This document shows, one piece after another, positions 53,005 through 60,382 of a DNA stretch of 64,000 nucleotides (position 1 is its first letter; each line of letters opens with the position of its first letter). The position numbers were made by a program, and so were the translations under genes. Under the pieces are notes generated by a model. It was not told where the DNA came from. It did not search any database and was given only the letters and a program-made list of their open reading frames with translations. Source of the DNA: Capnocytophaga sp. oral taxon 863 str. F0517 (lineage in GTDB: Bacteria > Bacteroidota > Bacteroidia > Flavobacteriales > Flavobacteriaceae); the NCBI RefSeq assembly GCF_000466425.1, contig NZ_KE992155.1:1-64000 (forward strand), written 5' to 3'.

Positions 53005-54078
53005 TTAACCCATGTTAGAGGTGTTAATCACAACCATGCTCTGTGGAGCAGCAAAGCTCGGCATCCACTCACAACCATACTCGATAAAGCGACCTTCTTC
53101 AGTACGCTGTGTGGTGATGTAGTGCCCGCCTTCCAATACGGTATAGGTTTTGTTAGGCACACGGTCAGTAAGCTCGTAAGGCTCGTGCCACATCATCTTT
53201 CCAAGTTTGGCAGTAGGAAGCAAGGCAATACGCTCATCTGCAAAGATGTTAGTCGTTGTGCCATCCTCTTTCACTACATAATCCTCCACGATACGAATTG
53301 GAGGCAATCCTATACCTGTTAAGAGTTGATTTGCCATAGCCTCGGTGATAATACCTCCTGATACGCCAATTTGTGCGCTACCTAATACCATTTTGTAGGT
53401 GTCCTTGAACTCATTGGAGGCAATTACACGCTTGTTGAAAGTGGTACGTGTCATTTCCATAGCCGCAAAAACACCTACCTTGGTACGAGTTTCATTGACT
53501 ATTTTTTGCAAATAGCTAATGAATTTGGTTTTCTCAGCGGAGGTTGGGTCAAACTTCATCACGGGCAATTCCATGTCAATAAGAGAGACCCCTTCCTTGT
53601 TGTCGTCCAACTTAACCTCTCCCTTACCCGTGGAAATAAGTTGCCCTACCAAATAATCCATACGCTTGTGAGGAGCCAGCGTACATTGACGAATATCGTC
53701 GGCTAAGAAGTTGATGATCTCATTCATCACCGCAGCTTGTCCTGCTCCTGCTTGGTTGTATTTGTCTGTGAGCTGCTTGATGATACTAAGGCGCTCGTTG
53801 TCCAACTGAAAGGAGTTCCCCAAGTCAGCCACCTCACCTGTGCCACTACCGAGGGTTCTTCGCTCACGGATAGGCTTGCCTGAGTTCTTGTCAATCACAG
53901 ACCCCATTACCACTCCTGTAACGGTGCCGATGTAGGTTTTGAATAGGCGTGCTTTGGTCTCCTCAAAGTCCAAATATCGCTTCCATACCACCGTATCGGC
54001 AGCGGTCTGTATTACCCTATTAATCACCGCTCTGATGATTTGAGGGCTGTTAAAGAGCTTTTCTAAAGTTAAAATCAT
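53005..54078 (-). CDS. Major capsid protein
   Basis: This 357-residue protein begins ILTLEKLFNSPQIIRAVINR, the start style of phage major capsid protein E-like proteins, and has VGVFAAMEMTRTTFNKRVIA and SAQIGVSGGIITEAMANQLL in the middle, with a strand-rich end (ERIALLPTAKLGKMMWHEP). It should form the icosahedral shell with the scaffold at 54692. It is preceded by the head fibre-like gene and followed after one base by a connector gene. Confidence 0.85.
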   Translation of the reverse strand: MILTLEKLFNSPQIIRAVINRVIQTAADTVVWKRYLDFEETKARLFKTYIGTVTGVVMGSVIDKNSGKPIRERRTLGSGTGEVADLGNSFQLDNERLSIIKQLTDKYNQAGAGQAAVMNEIINFLADDIRQCTLAPHKRMDYLVGQLISTGKGEVKLDDNKEGVSLIDMELPVMKFDPTSAEKTKFISYLQKIVNETRTKVGVFAAMEMTRTTFNKRVIASNEFKDTYKMVLGSAQIGVSGGIITEAMANQLLTGIGLPPIRIVEDYVVKEDGTTTNIFADERIALLPTAKLGKMMWHEPYELTDRVPNKTYTVLEGGHYITTQRTEEGRFIEYGCEWMPSFAAPQSMVVINTSNMG

Positions 54079-54092
54079 TGTTCTACTGGTTT

Positions 54093-54668
54093 TTAGATAA
54101 ACATAAATCTTGCTCCAAGGGTCTCCTTATCCTTATCGGATACAGGTACATAGAGCTTGTTGGTTTGGATTTCATACGCCTGACCCAAAGCGGTAACAGT
54201 TGCCCCTGCTTCCTTCTTCACTCTCGCATAGTTAAGGAAATTAGCAGGGTTTTTGACTTCCTTCCCATTAGCAGTTTTAGCCTCAAAGAGGACATCACCA
54301 TCTTTTACGTCAGCAATGGTAGCTGACAAGGTAAGAGTGTCATAATCGGCATTGGTAGTGTCGATGGCTGAAATGGTTGCGCCATTAGTGCCATTACCAA
54401 GGTGCATATTTACTTTGGCAAAGCTCCCTTTCTGTACCTTGAGTGTAGTGGCATTAATCGCTTCCACGGCTTTTACGGACTTGGATACTTTGGCCGTGCG
54501 TGTCTTAAAATCTACCGCTAAGGGGGCTAAGACAGGGATATATTGTCCGTCATCTATATCGCTATCGTCAATATTGAACCCTCCTGCTAAGCGGTAGCCT
54601 GATTTTACGTTGTAGAGTTCTTTCTCTACCTCTTGACCCTTAAGGTCATACTTAATTCCTGCTGGCAT
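54093..54668 (-). CDS. Head fibre / decoration-like protein
   Basis: This 191-residue protein is rich in Ala, Thr, Val and Asp with repeated short strands (INATTLKVQKGSFAKVNMHL, SAIDTTNADYDTLTLSATIA). Proteins like it, between scaffold and capsid genes of Bacteroidetes phages, are often called head fibre proteins. It likely decorates the capsid surface. The role is inferred. Confidence 0.6.
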   Translation of the reverse strand: MPAGIKYDLKGQEVEKELYNVKSGYRLAGGFNIDDSDIDDGQYIPVLAPLAVDFKTRTAKVSKSVKAVEAINATTLKVQKGSFAKVNMHLGNGTNGATISAIDTTNADYDTLTLSATIADVKDGDVLFEAKTANGKEVKNPANFLNYARVKKEAGATVTALGQAYEIQTNKLYVPVSDKDKETLGARFMFI

Positions 54669-54691
54669 CTTTTTTAATGATTAGTGGTTTG

Positions 54692-55357
54692 TCACTTGTT
54701 ACTTGTCGTTAGTTTCTCGGTTTCTTGCTCAATGAGATTAGCAATAGCCTCTTCTTCTTTCTGTGGATCATCAGGGGTATCAGGCGCCTTGGAGTAAGAA
54801 AATCCACGTGCTGAAAGCTCTTGCTCTTGCTTGCCAAAACCCTCTGTCACGGCATTAGCTAAGGTCTCCACCGCAGAAATATCAGCAAAATCACGCCCCA
54901 CGAGTGAATGTGAATAGTAGCTTTCTGGGATATTCTTCTCTTTCATCAGCCTTACAAATTGCTCCTTAAGGCTCTCGGCTGTTTTGCCTTTTTGGAACTC
55001 TGCAAAGCTATTCTGCAAGGTATTGAGTTTCTCAATAATTGCATTCATTTCAGCATTGCCCTGATTGCCCGCAGATGGAGCAGGAGTAGGTTCGTTGCTT
55101 TTCTCTGCTTTCGCTTTCCAATCGTCCGCCTCCTTCTTGTACTTTTCGCTTTCAGCCTTGAAAGTATTGACCCGATTATCAGCATAAGATTGGAATAACT
55201 TAAGCATAGCCTCAGCCCCCGCAGTGGCAGGTTCTACTTGGCTTTCTTCTGTTACGTAAGCACTCAAGTTAGCCGCCACTCCCTCAAGCACTTGCCCGCT
55301 CAACCCTAAGTGGTTATACTTAGTTTTGAGTAATTGTAGAATTTTTTCTTTGAACAT
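54692..55357 (-). CDS. Capsid scaffolding-like protein
   Basis: From the ATG at 55357 this has 221 residues. A central coiled coil (about 60-130, with KAESEKYKKEADDWKAKAEK) is followed by a helical C-terminus ending in acidic residues. It lies immediately upstream of head fibre and capsid genes. Highly charged helical proteins here are normally scaffolds that guide capsid assembly. An in-frame ATG at 55381 lies on the -7 box and is rejected. Confidence 0.65.
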   Translation of the reverse strand: MFKEKILQLLKTKYNHLGLSGQVLEGVAANLSAYVTEESQVEPATAGAEAMLKLFQSYADNRVNTFKAESEKYKKEADDWKAKAEKSNEPTPAPSAGNQGNAEMNAIIEKLNTLQNSFAEFQKGKTAESLKEQFVRLMKEKNIPESYYSHSLVGRDFADISAVETLANAVTEGFGKQEQELSARGFSYSKAPDTPDDPQKEEEAIANLIEQETEKLTTSNK

Positions 55358-55378
55358 AAAAAACGATATTATTATATG

Positions 55379-55386
55379 CAAAGGTA
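55379..55386 (-). promoter_or_regulatory. -7 box of the scaffold-capsid-tail operon
   Basis: On the minus strand this reads TACCTTTG, matching TAnnTTTG, 22 bases before the scaffold ATG. The -33 element is weak. It may restart late transcription after the plus-strand island. Confidence 0.6.
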
Positions 55387-55518
55387 CGCAAGGACTTGTA
55401 AATAAGCTCTATAGTGGTTTGTGTAATGTTTGTATTTTCTTTGTGTTTTTTTTGTTTTTTTCTTTGTCTTTTCTATTAAGAAAAGTTTAACCACATCAAA
55501 GAGTGAAAAAGTAATATA

Positions 55519-55536
55519 TTTTATTGCGCAATAAAA
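55519..55536. promoter_or_regulatory. Perfect 18-bp palindrome, candidate operator
   Basis: TTTTATTGCGCAATAAAA is its own reverse complement. It covers the TTG -33 element (55524-55526) of the promoter for the plus-strand island, so a bound dimeric repressor would block it. The binding protein is unknown. Confidence 0.75.
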
Positions 55537-55553
55537 ATAAATTCGTATCTTTG
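55524..55553 (+). promoter_or_regulatory. Promoter of the plus-strand island
   Basis: TTG at 55524-55526 and TATCTTTG at 55546-55553 are separated by 19 bases. The first ATG is at 55598. Confidence 0.75.
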
Positions 55554-55597
55554 CAGTGTCAAAAAGAAATAAGTGTAACAAATAAAATTTTAAAAAA

Positions 55598-55813
55598 ATG
55601 AACGCAACAATTAAACTTACCTACAATGTAGTTTTCAATGATGACAATAACTCTAATGATAAAGGCTTTGAAAGCACATTAGACTATTGCAAGAATTACA
55701 TAGCTACCTATAATGGTACTAATGAAAGCTACTTCGCTGACTACAAAGGTGGCATTGTTCAGATAGTATGCAATGAGACTGAAGAGGTGGTATATGAAGA
55801 AGAAGTAAGATAG
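55598..55813 (+). CDS. Small acidic protein, first gene of plus-strand island
   Basis: This 71-residue protein begins NATIKLTYNVVFNDDNNSND, with many Asn, Asp and Tyr and an acidic end (ETEEVVYEEEVR). There is no signal peptide and no family recognised. It probably has two strand-helix units. It is transcribed against the late operon from a palindrome-containing promoter and is followed by a hairpin that could cut or reduce transcription into the next gene. It could be a regulator, an inhibitor or an anti-defence protein. None can be chosen from sequence. Confidence 0.7.
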   Translation: MNATIKLTYNVVFNDDNNSNDKGFESTLDYCKNYIATYNGTNESYFADYKGGIVQIVCNETEEVVYEEEVR

Positions 55814-55821
55814 TATACAAC

Positions 55822-55843
55822 AAGCCCTCTTAATTGAGGGCTT
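55822..55843 (+). terminator. Hairpin after the first island gene
   Basis: AAGCCCTC pairs perfectly with GAGGGCTT around TTAATT. It is followed by only one further T and then A-rich sequence, so termination may be partial. The next ATG is 17 bases downstream. Confidence 0.65.
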
Positions 55844-55859
55844 TAAAAATAAAAACAAT

Positions 55860-56237
55860 ATGAATATAGACGACATTTTTAATCAAAAAATTGAGGTAGC
55901 AGATTTGGTACTCCCTAAGTTTTTATTAGCAGAAAACCCTATTGTGCCAAATATAGACCTTACCTATATCTACTCTCCTCACTATATGAGCCTGATAATG
56001 GTTATTGAAGAAAATAGCGAGATTGTAAGTCTCAATGACACATATAGAGCCATGCCACAGCAACTATTCGTATATGATGAACTTGAGCAATTTAGGTTTG
56101 TGGTCATTCAGAATAATGTAATAAGCACGGGGGGTATATATGCCCCTATTATCTCTGTTGAACAATTCATTGAAGAAGCGTGGCAATGGTACAAGGCCTA
56201 TCTTGACTGGGAATTAACACAAATGCAAGGATTATGA
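55860..56237 (+). CDS. Hypothetical protein, second gene of plus-strand island
   Basis: This is a 125-residue protein of unknown family. It is acidic, with strand-rich middle segments (YMSLIMVIEENSEIVSLND, FVYDELEQFRFVVIQNN) and a C-terminal amphipathic helix rich in Trp (FIEEAWQWYKAYLDWELTQM). No signal peptide. Its stop overlaps the start of the next gene by 4 bases, so the two are translationally coupled. Confidence 0.7.
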   Translation: MNIDDIFNQKIEVADLVLPKFLLAENPIVPNIDLTYIYSPHYMSLIMVIEENSEIVSLNDTYRAMPQQLFVYDELEQFRFVVIQNNVISTGGIYAPIISVEQFIEEAWQWYKAYLDWELTQMQGL

Positions 56238-56437
56238 CCACACAAGAGAAAGTATTATATATCATTGAGCTATTAGAGTTATCAGATAGGCAAGTATCAG
56301 CCGCTATAGGCAAGGCAATATCTACAGCAACTCATAAGAGATTACAATTAGGTCGCAATAAATTCACAGACGAAGATTTTCAACGGCTCAAGGCGTATTA
56401 TATTGAAAAACTCAAAGAAATTGAAAGTTTAGCCTAA
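56234..56437 (+). CDS. Small helix-turn-helix-like protein, third gene of plus-strand island
   Basis: This 67-residue all-helical protein contains the pattern VLYIIELLELSDRQVSAAIG followed by a short turn and a basic helix (THKRLQLGRNKFTDEDFQRL). That resembles a minimal Cro/XRE-type HTH. It might bind the palindrome at 55519-55536 and control the island, but this is inference. It is coupled to the preceding gene. Confidence 0.65.
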   Translation: MTTQEKVLYIIELLELSDRQVSAAIGKAISTATHKRLQLGRNKFTDEDFQRLKAYYIEKLKEIESLA

Positions 56438-56441
56438 TTTC

Positions 56442-56472
56442 TTTGCTATTTAGAAATATTGTTGTACCTTTG
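56442..56472 (+). promoter_or_regulatory. Promoter of the candidate non-coding RNA
   Basis: TTTG at 56442-56445 and TACCTTTG at 56465-56472 are separated by 19 bases, the best promoter match in the prophage part. No reading frame of useful size follows before the terminator. Confidence 0.75.
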
Positions 56473-56478
56473 CCATAC

Positions 56479-56672
56479 AAATAATGGCTTTAAAGTTTTT
56501 GGGCAACGCCCGCCAGAGAACGGGAATGCAAAGCTATACGCAAGAGATAGATGTTAAGCCGAGTTTTCACCTTTAAATACTTTATTTATGGGCAACGCCC
56601 GCCAGAGTGTAATTGCGGTTATATCCCGAAGCTCACTAACTACCTTGAACTCACAATATTCAAGGTAGTTTT
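56479..56672 (+). ncRNA. Candidate structured non-coding RNA with two identical 19-base motifs
   Basis: About 195 bases run from a strong promoter to a strong terminator without a supported gene. TGGGCAACGCCCGCCAGAG occurs at 56500-56518 and again at 56589-56607, 89 bases apart, with unrelated flanks. In each copy GGGC can pair with GCCC around AAC. Alternatively the CCCG or CCGC of the motif can pair with a downstream CGGG (56521-56524, copy 1) or GCGG (56615-56618, copy 2). GGCTT (56486-56490) can pair with AAGCC (56556-56560). I do not recognise a known RNA class. That it is a functional RNA is inference from promoter, terminator and repeated motif. Confidence 0.6.
56638..56670 (+). terminator. 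Intrinsic terminator of the candidate RNA
   Basis: A perfect 12-bp stem, AACTACCTTGAA paired with TTCAAGGTAGTT, surrounds a 9-base loop and is followed by TTTTATTT on the plus strand. The minor head gene ends just beyond it at 56677. Confidence 0.9.
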
Positions 56673-56676
56673 TTAT

Positions 56677-58251
56677 TTAGAAGAAGCCTTTTACTAACTT
56701 TCTGTATTTACCTAATTTAAATTCTTTTTCAGATATTTCTAATATATCATTGTGTTTGTTCATCAGTATCATATTACCGAGTCCTTTTCCTTTTCTTTTT
56801 AATTCTTCAATAGACTGCACAAACAAATCTGTATTTCCATTTTCTAATTGTAATACAACATTATCAGATTGTAAAAATCCTTTTTCAATATCTGCTTTTA
56901 GGGTTCCTATCTTTTTAGTAGTACTATGTTTAAAATCAGCAATTACTAATTTGTTTTTGAAATGAACGATAGCATCGGCGCTACTTATATTTTCATATTC
57001 AGGTAATAGAGCGACAGATTTTCCTTTCTCGTTAAGTGCTTTTGCCATTGCTAAGGTGTTATTTAGACTTTCTCCTTTACCCTTATGTAGGTCAAAAAGT
57101 ACTGTTTTTGCACCGTTTGTTTCGTGTTGGAAGATGAGTTTTGCCCTATTATCGTCTATGATTTCCTGTAAAAGGGCTTGCTTTTTGGCATTGCTACCTG
57201 CCCTCTTTAAATGCTCAACAATCATAGGTGAGAAAGGTTCAAAAGAAACATAAGTACTCCTACTAAAAGGCTGTATTGCTTGTATAACCTTTTGGGATAT
57301 ACCCTCACTTTGACCATCTACTCCCCACAGAAACATCGGCACACTACTTGCGGTTGTGATTTTCTCCTTGTGGGAGGCTATCCAGTTTGTCAATTTAGGG
57401 TTTAATGTAAGCTCTTTTCCCTTTAGGTCAGCCTTGAAAATAGGGGTCATATAGCAACGGCAATTAGGATGATTGCCTACCCATACGAAGCTATTGGGAT
57501 AGACCCCTTTCATCATGTCGCAAATCTCACAACCGTAGGGGTGTCGGCTCCGCTTGATTTCGTACCCTGCTATCATGTCCATAGACTGCCAGCGCTCTAT
57601 ATCAGCCTTGCGATAGGCGATATTGATTTCAGTACGTGCCAGGCGCTCGGCATTCTTATAAGCAGAGCGATACACCCCTTGCCCGCTGTGGTATTCCTTG
57701 GCTTTCTTAGATAGCTGTAACACCCCATTTTTATCACGATAACGACGAAACAGACTGTCAGGATTGCGCAAATACTTCTTGAGGGTGGAGGCTAATTCGT
57801 TGGCTGGTGTGCCCTCTGAAATAGCTATATCCAATGCCATTTCTATCTCTGTACGATACTGCTTAGATAGGTTCCATACACGGGCCGAGCGAATGCCCTC
57901 CATGGGTAAATGCTTCTTTACACTGGCAGAGGTATATGTAGCCACTTTGCCTGATTTTAGCGCCTCTCCAAAAACATCCTTGAACTTATTATGAGAGATG
58001 TTGTAGTGCTTATCTACATAGAAATTCATCTTGCGAGAAAAGGCACTTTGGAAGCGCTCAAAAAGACTGTTTATCTTTTTATTAAGTGCGGGATAGAGGG
58101 CAAAGGTGAATAAATCACTCCCTTTGTTCAGAGCCTGCATGCCATAATACAGCACGGCCATTTTCAGCACCTCGTCCAATAGCTGTAGGAGCTTGGATAC
58201 ATCTTTCTCGGTTTGGTTTTGGTGGTATTCATTCCACTGTTCTAAGTCCAT
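56677..58251 (-). CDS. Minor head protein (Mu F-like) with C-terminal CdiA-type nuclease-like domain
   Basis: This is a 524-residue protein. The N-terminal helical part and the middle (ERLARTEINIAYRKADIERW, then the Cys/His block HPYGCEICDMMKG and NHPNCRCYMTPIF, about 233-275) are typical of phage head morphogenesis / Mu F-like proteins. The C-terminal region (about 390-510) looks like a different domain: KTVLFDLHKGKGESLNNTLA, SADAIVHFKNKLVIADFKH and LKADIEKGFLQSDNVVLQLE. Asp 426 and Asp 439-x-Lys 441 form a PD-(D/E)xK-like core of the kind in CdiA C-terminal tRNase toxins. Such nuclease tails on phage head proteins are known as polyvalent or PBECR-type fusions. The start follows the portal gene by 72 bases. 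Confidence 0.8.
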   Translation of the reverse strand: MDLEQWNEYHQNQTEKDVSKLLQLLDEVLKMAVLYYGMQALNKGSDLFTFALYPALNKKINSLFERFQSAFSRKMNFYVDKHYNISHNKFKDVFGEALKSGKVATYTSASVKKHLPMEGIRSARVWNLSKQYRTEIEMALDIAISEGTPANELASTLKKYLRNPDSLFRRYRDKNGVLQLSKKAKEYHSGQGVYRSAYKNAERLARTEINIAYRKADIERWQSMDMIAGYEIKRSRHPYGCEICDMMKGVYPNSFVWVGNHPNCRCYMTPIFKADLKGKELTLNPKLTNWIASHKEKITTASSVPMFLWGVDGQSEGISQKVIQAIQPFSRSTYVSFEPFSPMIVEHLKRAGSNAKKQALLQEIIDDNRAKLIFQHETNGAKTVLFDLHKGKGESLNNTLAMAKALNEKGKSVALLPEYENISSADAIVHFKNKLVIADFKHSTTKKIGTLKADIEKGFLQSDNVVLQLENGNTDLFVQSIEELKRKGKGLGNMILMNKHNDILEISEKEFKLGKYRKLVKGFF

Positions 58252-58270
58252 AATGCTAATTTACCAATAT

Positions 58271-58324
58271 GCTAATTTGCCAATGTGTCAATTAATTATC
58301 TCATTGACAAATTGGCTTATTAGC
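58271..58324. repeat. Imperfect inverted repeat between portal and minor head genes
   Basis: GCTAATTTGCCAATGTGTCA on the left pairs with TTGACAAATTGGCTTATTAGC-like sequence on the right with few mismatches, loop near 58293-58300. A further GCTAATTT-x-CCAAT word lies at 58255. It looks like an RNA hairpin in the late transcript. Confidence 0.6.
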
Positions 58325-59709
58325 TAATTAAATAATTCTTTTCCTTTTTCTTTCTCTATTTGGGCGAGTTCTTCATCTACCTTGTCGGTGATACCTGCCA
58401 ATATTATTCCCTCCTTGAGCGAGGCTACTCCTCCTTGTACAGCACTAACAGCATCGGCTATACGCTCGGTAAGGCTGTCTATCATATAAGGGACAATCTC
58501 TATATTGACTTGTAGCCGCTTGGCCACTGGAGCATACTTAGGGATAAGACTGCCAATGGCTGATAGGAGGAAATTAATACGGCGCTGTAAAAACTCTTCT
58601 ATGGTTTCGGCATGGTTGCTTACTGCCATGTGTGTCCCCATAAACATAAACTTAAAGGCCTTCCCACTCAAGGTATTGCCGAGGCCCTGCAAGGCTTCAA
58701 AGGTGATTTGAGGGGTGTTAGTAAGGGCATAACAACGAGAGGTGAGGTTATCAAACTCTAACTTAGCCATGTCAGGGGACTGCTGCCAAGTGAGGTAGGA
58801 TACTTGGGCATCGTTTTCGAGTTGGATTATCTCACTTGTCATTCCCTTATTGCGTACGCCTACAACTTCACCCGAAGCAACCATTTTCGGATAGAAATTA
58901 TAATCAAGGCAATCGGCAAAGTTGGATAGCAGTACTTCCAAGCGACTGCGGAGGGTGCGTATCTTATCACACAGCGGACGTTCTCGCTTCATATAGATAA
59001 CAGGGATCTTGGAAAATCCGTGTGGGTACTGCTCTATTTGAGCACCATTGCTATAGATGGTTACATTTTGATTATCCACCACCATAAGACGAGTGGATTG
59101 TATGCCTTTGGTATCAGTTTTGTTGTACTCACGAGAGAAAGCAATCAGATCGCCATACTCATCATAGTAAGGATAGAGTGTATCCCCACGGAAAGGAGAC
59201 CAAATCATAGACTTAAGCCTATAGGTAGGGTTAGGATCGTCCTCCTTGGCAGGTTTTACATACCAATATTCGGCTACCTCACACTCTGCAAACCACGAAC
59301 GCACCAAGCGCTTGTTGTCATAAGGGAGTTTGTTTTTTTGATGAATGCCGTCGAGCAACTCCATAAGCTCTTGTTCGGAAGCTTCGGTAGCATTGGCTGT
59401 GATCTTAGGAGGTGTGCCTACTGTGAATGCGGTATGTATATTGACAATGTCCTGCTCTAAGGGTAAAGCCATACGATTGACATCCTCCCACCTGAATTGA
59501 GCGGGAGACTTGATAGTACCATCTTTGTTTTCTTCTTGTTCTTTCACGAGCACCCTTCGCTTGGGGCGTAATTCCTCATCAAAAACATCGTGCTGGGTAT
59601 AATCCCAATCCTTGATAAGCGATTGTGTATCGGGGCGCTTGGCTGGGTATTTCTTGAGCTGGGTGATACGCTCACTTTCAGGAAGGGCGTTTAGTTCTTG
59701 TAGTGTCAT
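58324..59709 (-). CDS. Phage portal protein (SPP1-like)
   Basis: This 461-residue protein forms the dodecameric ring through which DNA enters and leaves the head. Typical portal segments are seen: LIKDWDYTQHDVFDEELRPK at the N-terminus, FRWEDVNRMALPLEQDIVNI, YKLKSMIW-like wing strands (TYRLKSMIWSPFRGDTLYPY), and the helix CDKIRTLRSRLEVLLSNFAD with DCLDYNFYPKMVASG. The C-terminal crown region is helical and charged. The gene upstream encodes a small HExxH protein, not terminase, which is unusual. Confidence 0.88.
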   Translation of the reverse strand: MTLQELNALPESERITQLKKYPAKRPDTQSLIKDWDYTQHDVFDEELRPKRRVLVKEQEENKDGTIKSPAQFRWEDVNRMALPLEQDIVNIHTAFTVGTPPKITANATEASEQELMELLDGIHQKNKLPYDNKRLVRSWFAECEVAEYWYVKPAKEDDPNPTYRLKSMIWSPFRGDTLYPYYDEYGDLIAFSREYNKTDTKGIQSTRLMVVDNQNVTIYSNGAQIEQYPHGFSKIPVIYMKRERPLCDKIRTLRSRLEVLLSNFADCLDYNFYPKMVASGEVVGVRNKGMTSEIIQLENDAQVSYLTWQQSPDMAKLEFDNLTSRCYALTNTPQITFEALQGLGNTLSGKAFKFMFMGTHMAVSNHAETIEEFLQRRINFLLSAIGSLIPKYAPVAKRLQVNIEIVPYMIDSLTERIADAVSAVQGGVASLKEGIILAGITDKVDEELAQIEKEKGKELFN

Positions 59710-59747
59710 TGCTAATTAACGGTTAGTTGTTAGTCATTAGTCGTTGG

Positions 59748-60068
59748 TTATTGTCCCCAAAACCACCATATACCCCTTACCTTGAGGTAGTCAAGGTTGC
59801 TTTGGTTGTTGTAGGCTTCCCTTTCAAAGATGATATTGCGGTAAGCCTTATCCCAATTGCGATAACGTAAATACTTGAAAAGAAAATCAAGAAAATACCA
59901 GATATAGAAAAAGAGTGCCAGTAGTTCCTTTTGTTGTCGCAAGTGTATACGTTCGTGATTGATAAGCTCTTTATCGTACTTATCACTTTCATTGCGAACG
60001 AAGATGAAAGGATATAGGGTGATTGCCCTATACCCTTTTGGCACGAGAAACCTATTTTTCCTTACCAT
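59748..60068 (-). CDS. Small membrane-associated HExxH protein
   Basis: This 106-residue basic protein contains the zinc-peptidase signature as NHERIHLRQQKE (near residue 37), followed directly by a hydrophobic segment LLALFFYIWYFLDFLFKYL (about 50-68) and a tail with EREAYNNQ. The Glu in EREA could be the third metal ligand, as in M48-like minigluzincins. It overlaps the upstream gene by 17 bases. Its role in the phage is unknown. Possible roles are a structural remnant or a small protease acting during entry or lysis. Confidence 0.65.
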   Translation of the reverse strand: MVRKNRFLVPKGYRAITLYPFIFVRNESDKYDKELINHERIHLRQQKELLALFFYIWYFLDFLFKYLRYRNWDKAYRNIIFEREAYNNQSNLDYLKVRGIWWFWGQ

Positions 60069-60363
60069 TGGCTTTTGGTTTTTCGTTGCTTTCTCCTTTG
60101 ATAAGGCCTAAACAAACATCATAAATATGTCTGTACAGCTCAATATCCGAGTGTTGAGAGTTGGAGTTGTTTATGTTAAAACTACTCTCGGTTACAGTCC
60201 CTTGAATGGGAGCACCATAAGGATTATCCACGCCCTTACGAGAGGCTGTGAATGTTATCACGTAAGGGTTTTGTCCTTTCTCAAATTCGTAGGAGTACAT
60301 CACGATTGTGCCTTGTACTTCTTCTTGCGCATTGATACGCGTTGTTTGTTGAATGATTTGCAT
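60052..60363 (-). CDS. Hypothetical phage protein
   Basis: This 103-residue soluble protein has strand-rich segments (EVQGTIVMYSYEFEKGQNPY, VITFTASRKGVDNPYG) and a Lys-rich C-terminus. I do not recognise it. It is encoded 19 bases downstream of the tail-tip gene and overlaps the HExxH gene. Confidence 0.65.
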   Translation of the reverse strand: MQIIQQTTRINAQEEVQGTIVMYSYEFEKGQNPYVITFTASRKGVDNPYGAPIQGTVTESSFNINNSNSQHSDIELYRHIYDVCLGLIKGESNEKPKANGKEK

Positions 60364-60382
60364 GATATATAAAGTTTTAGAG

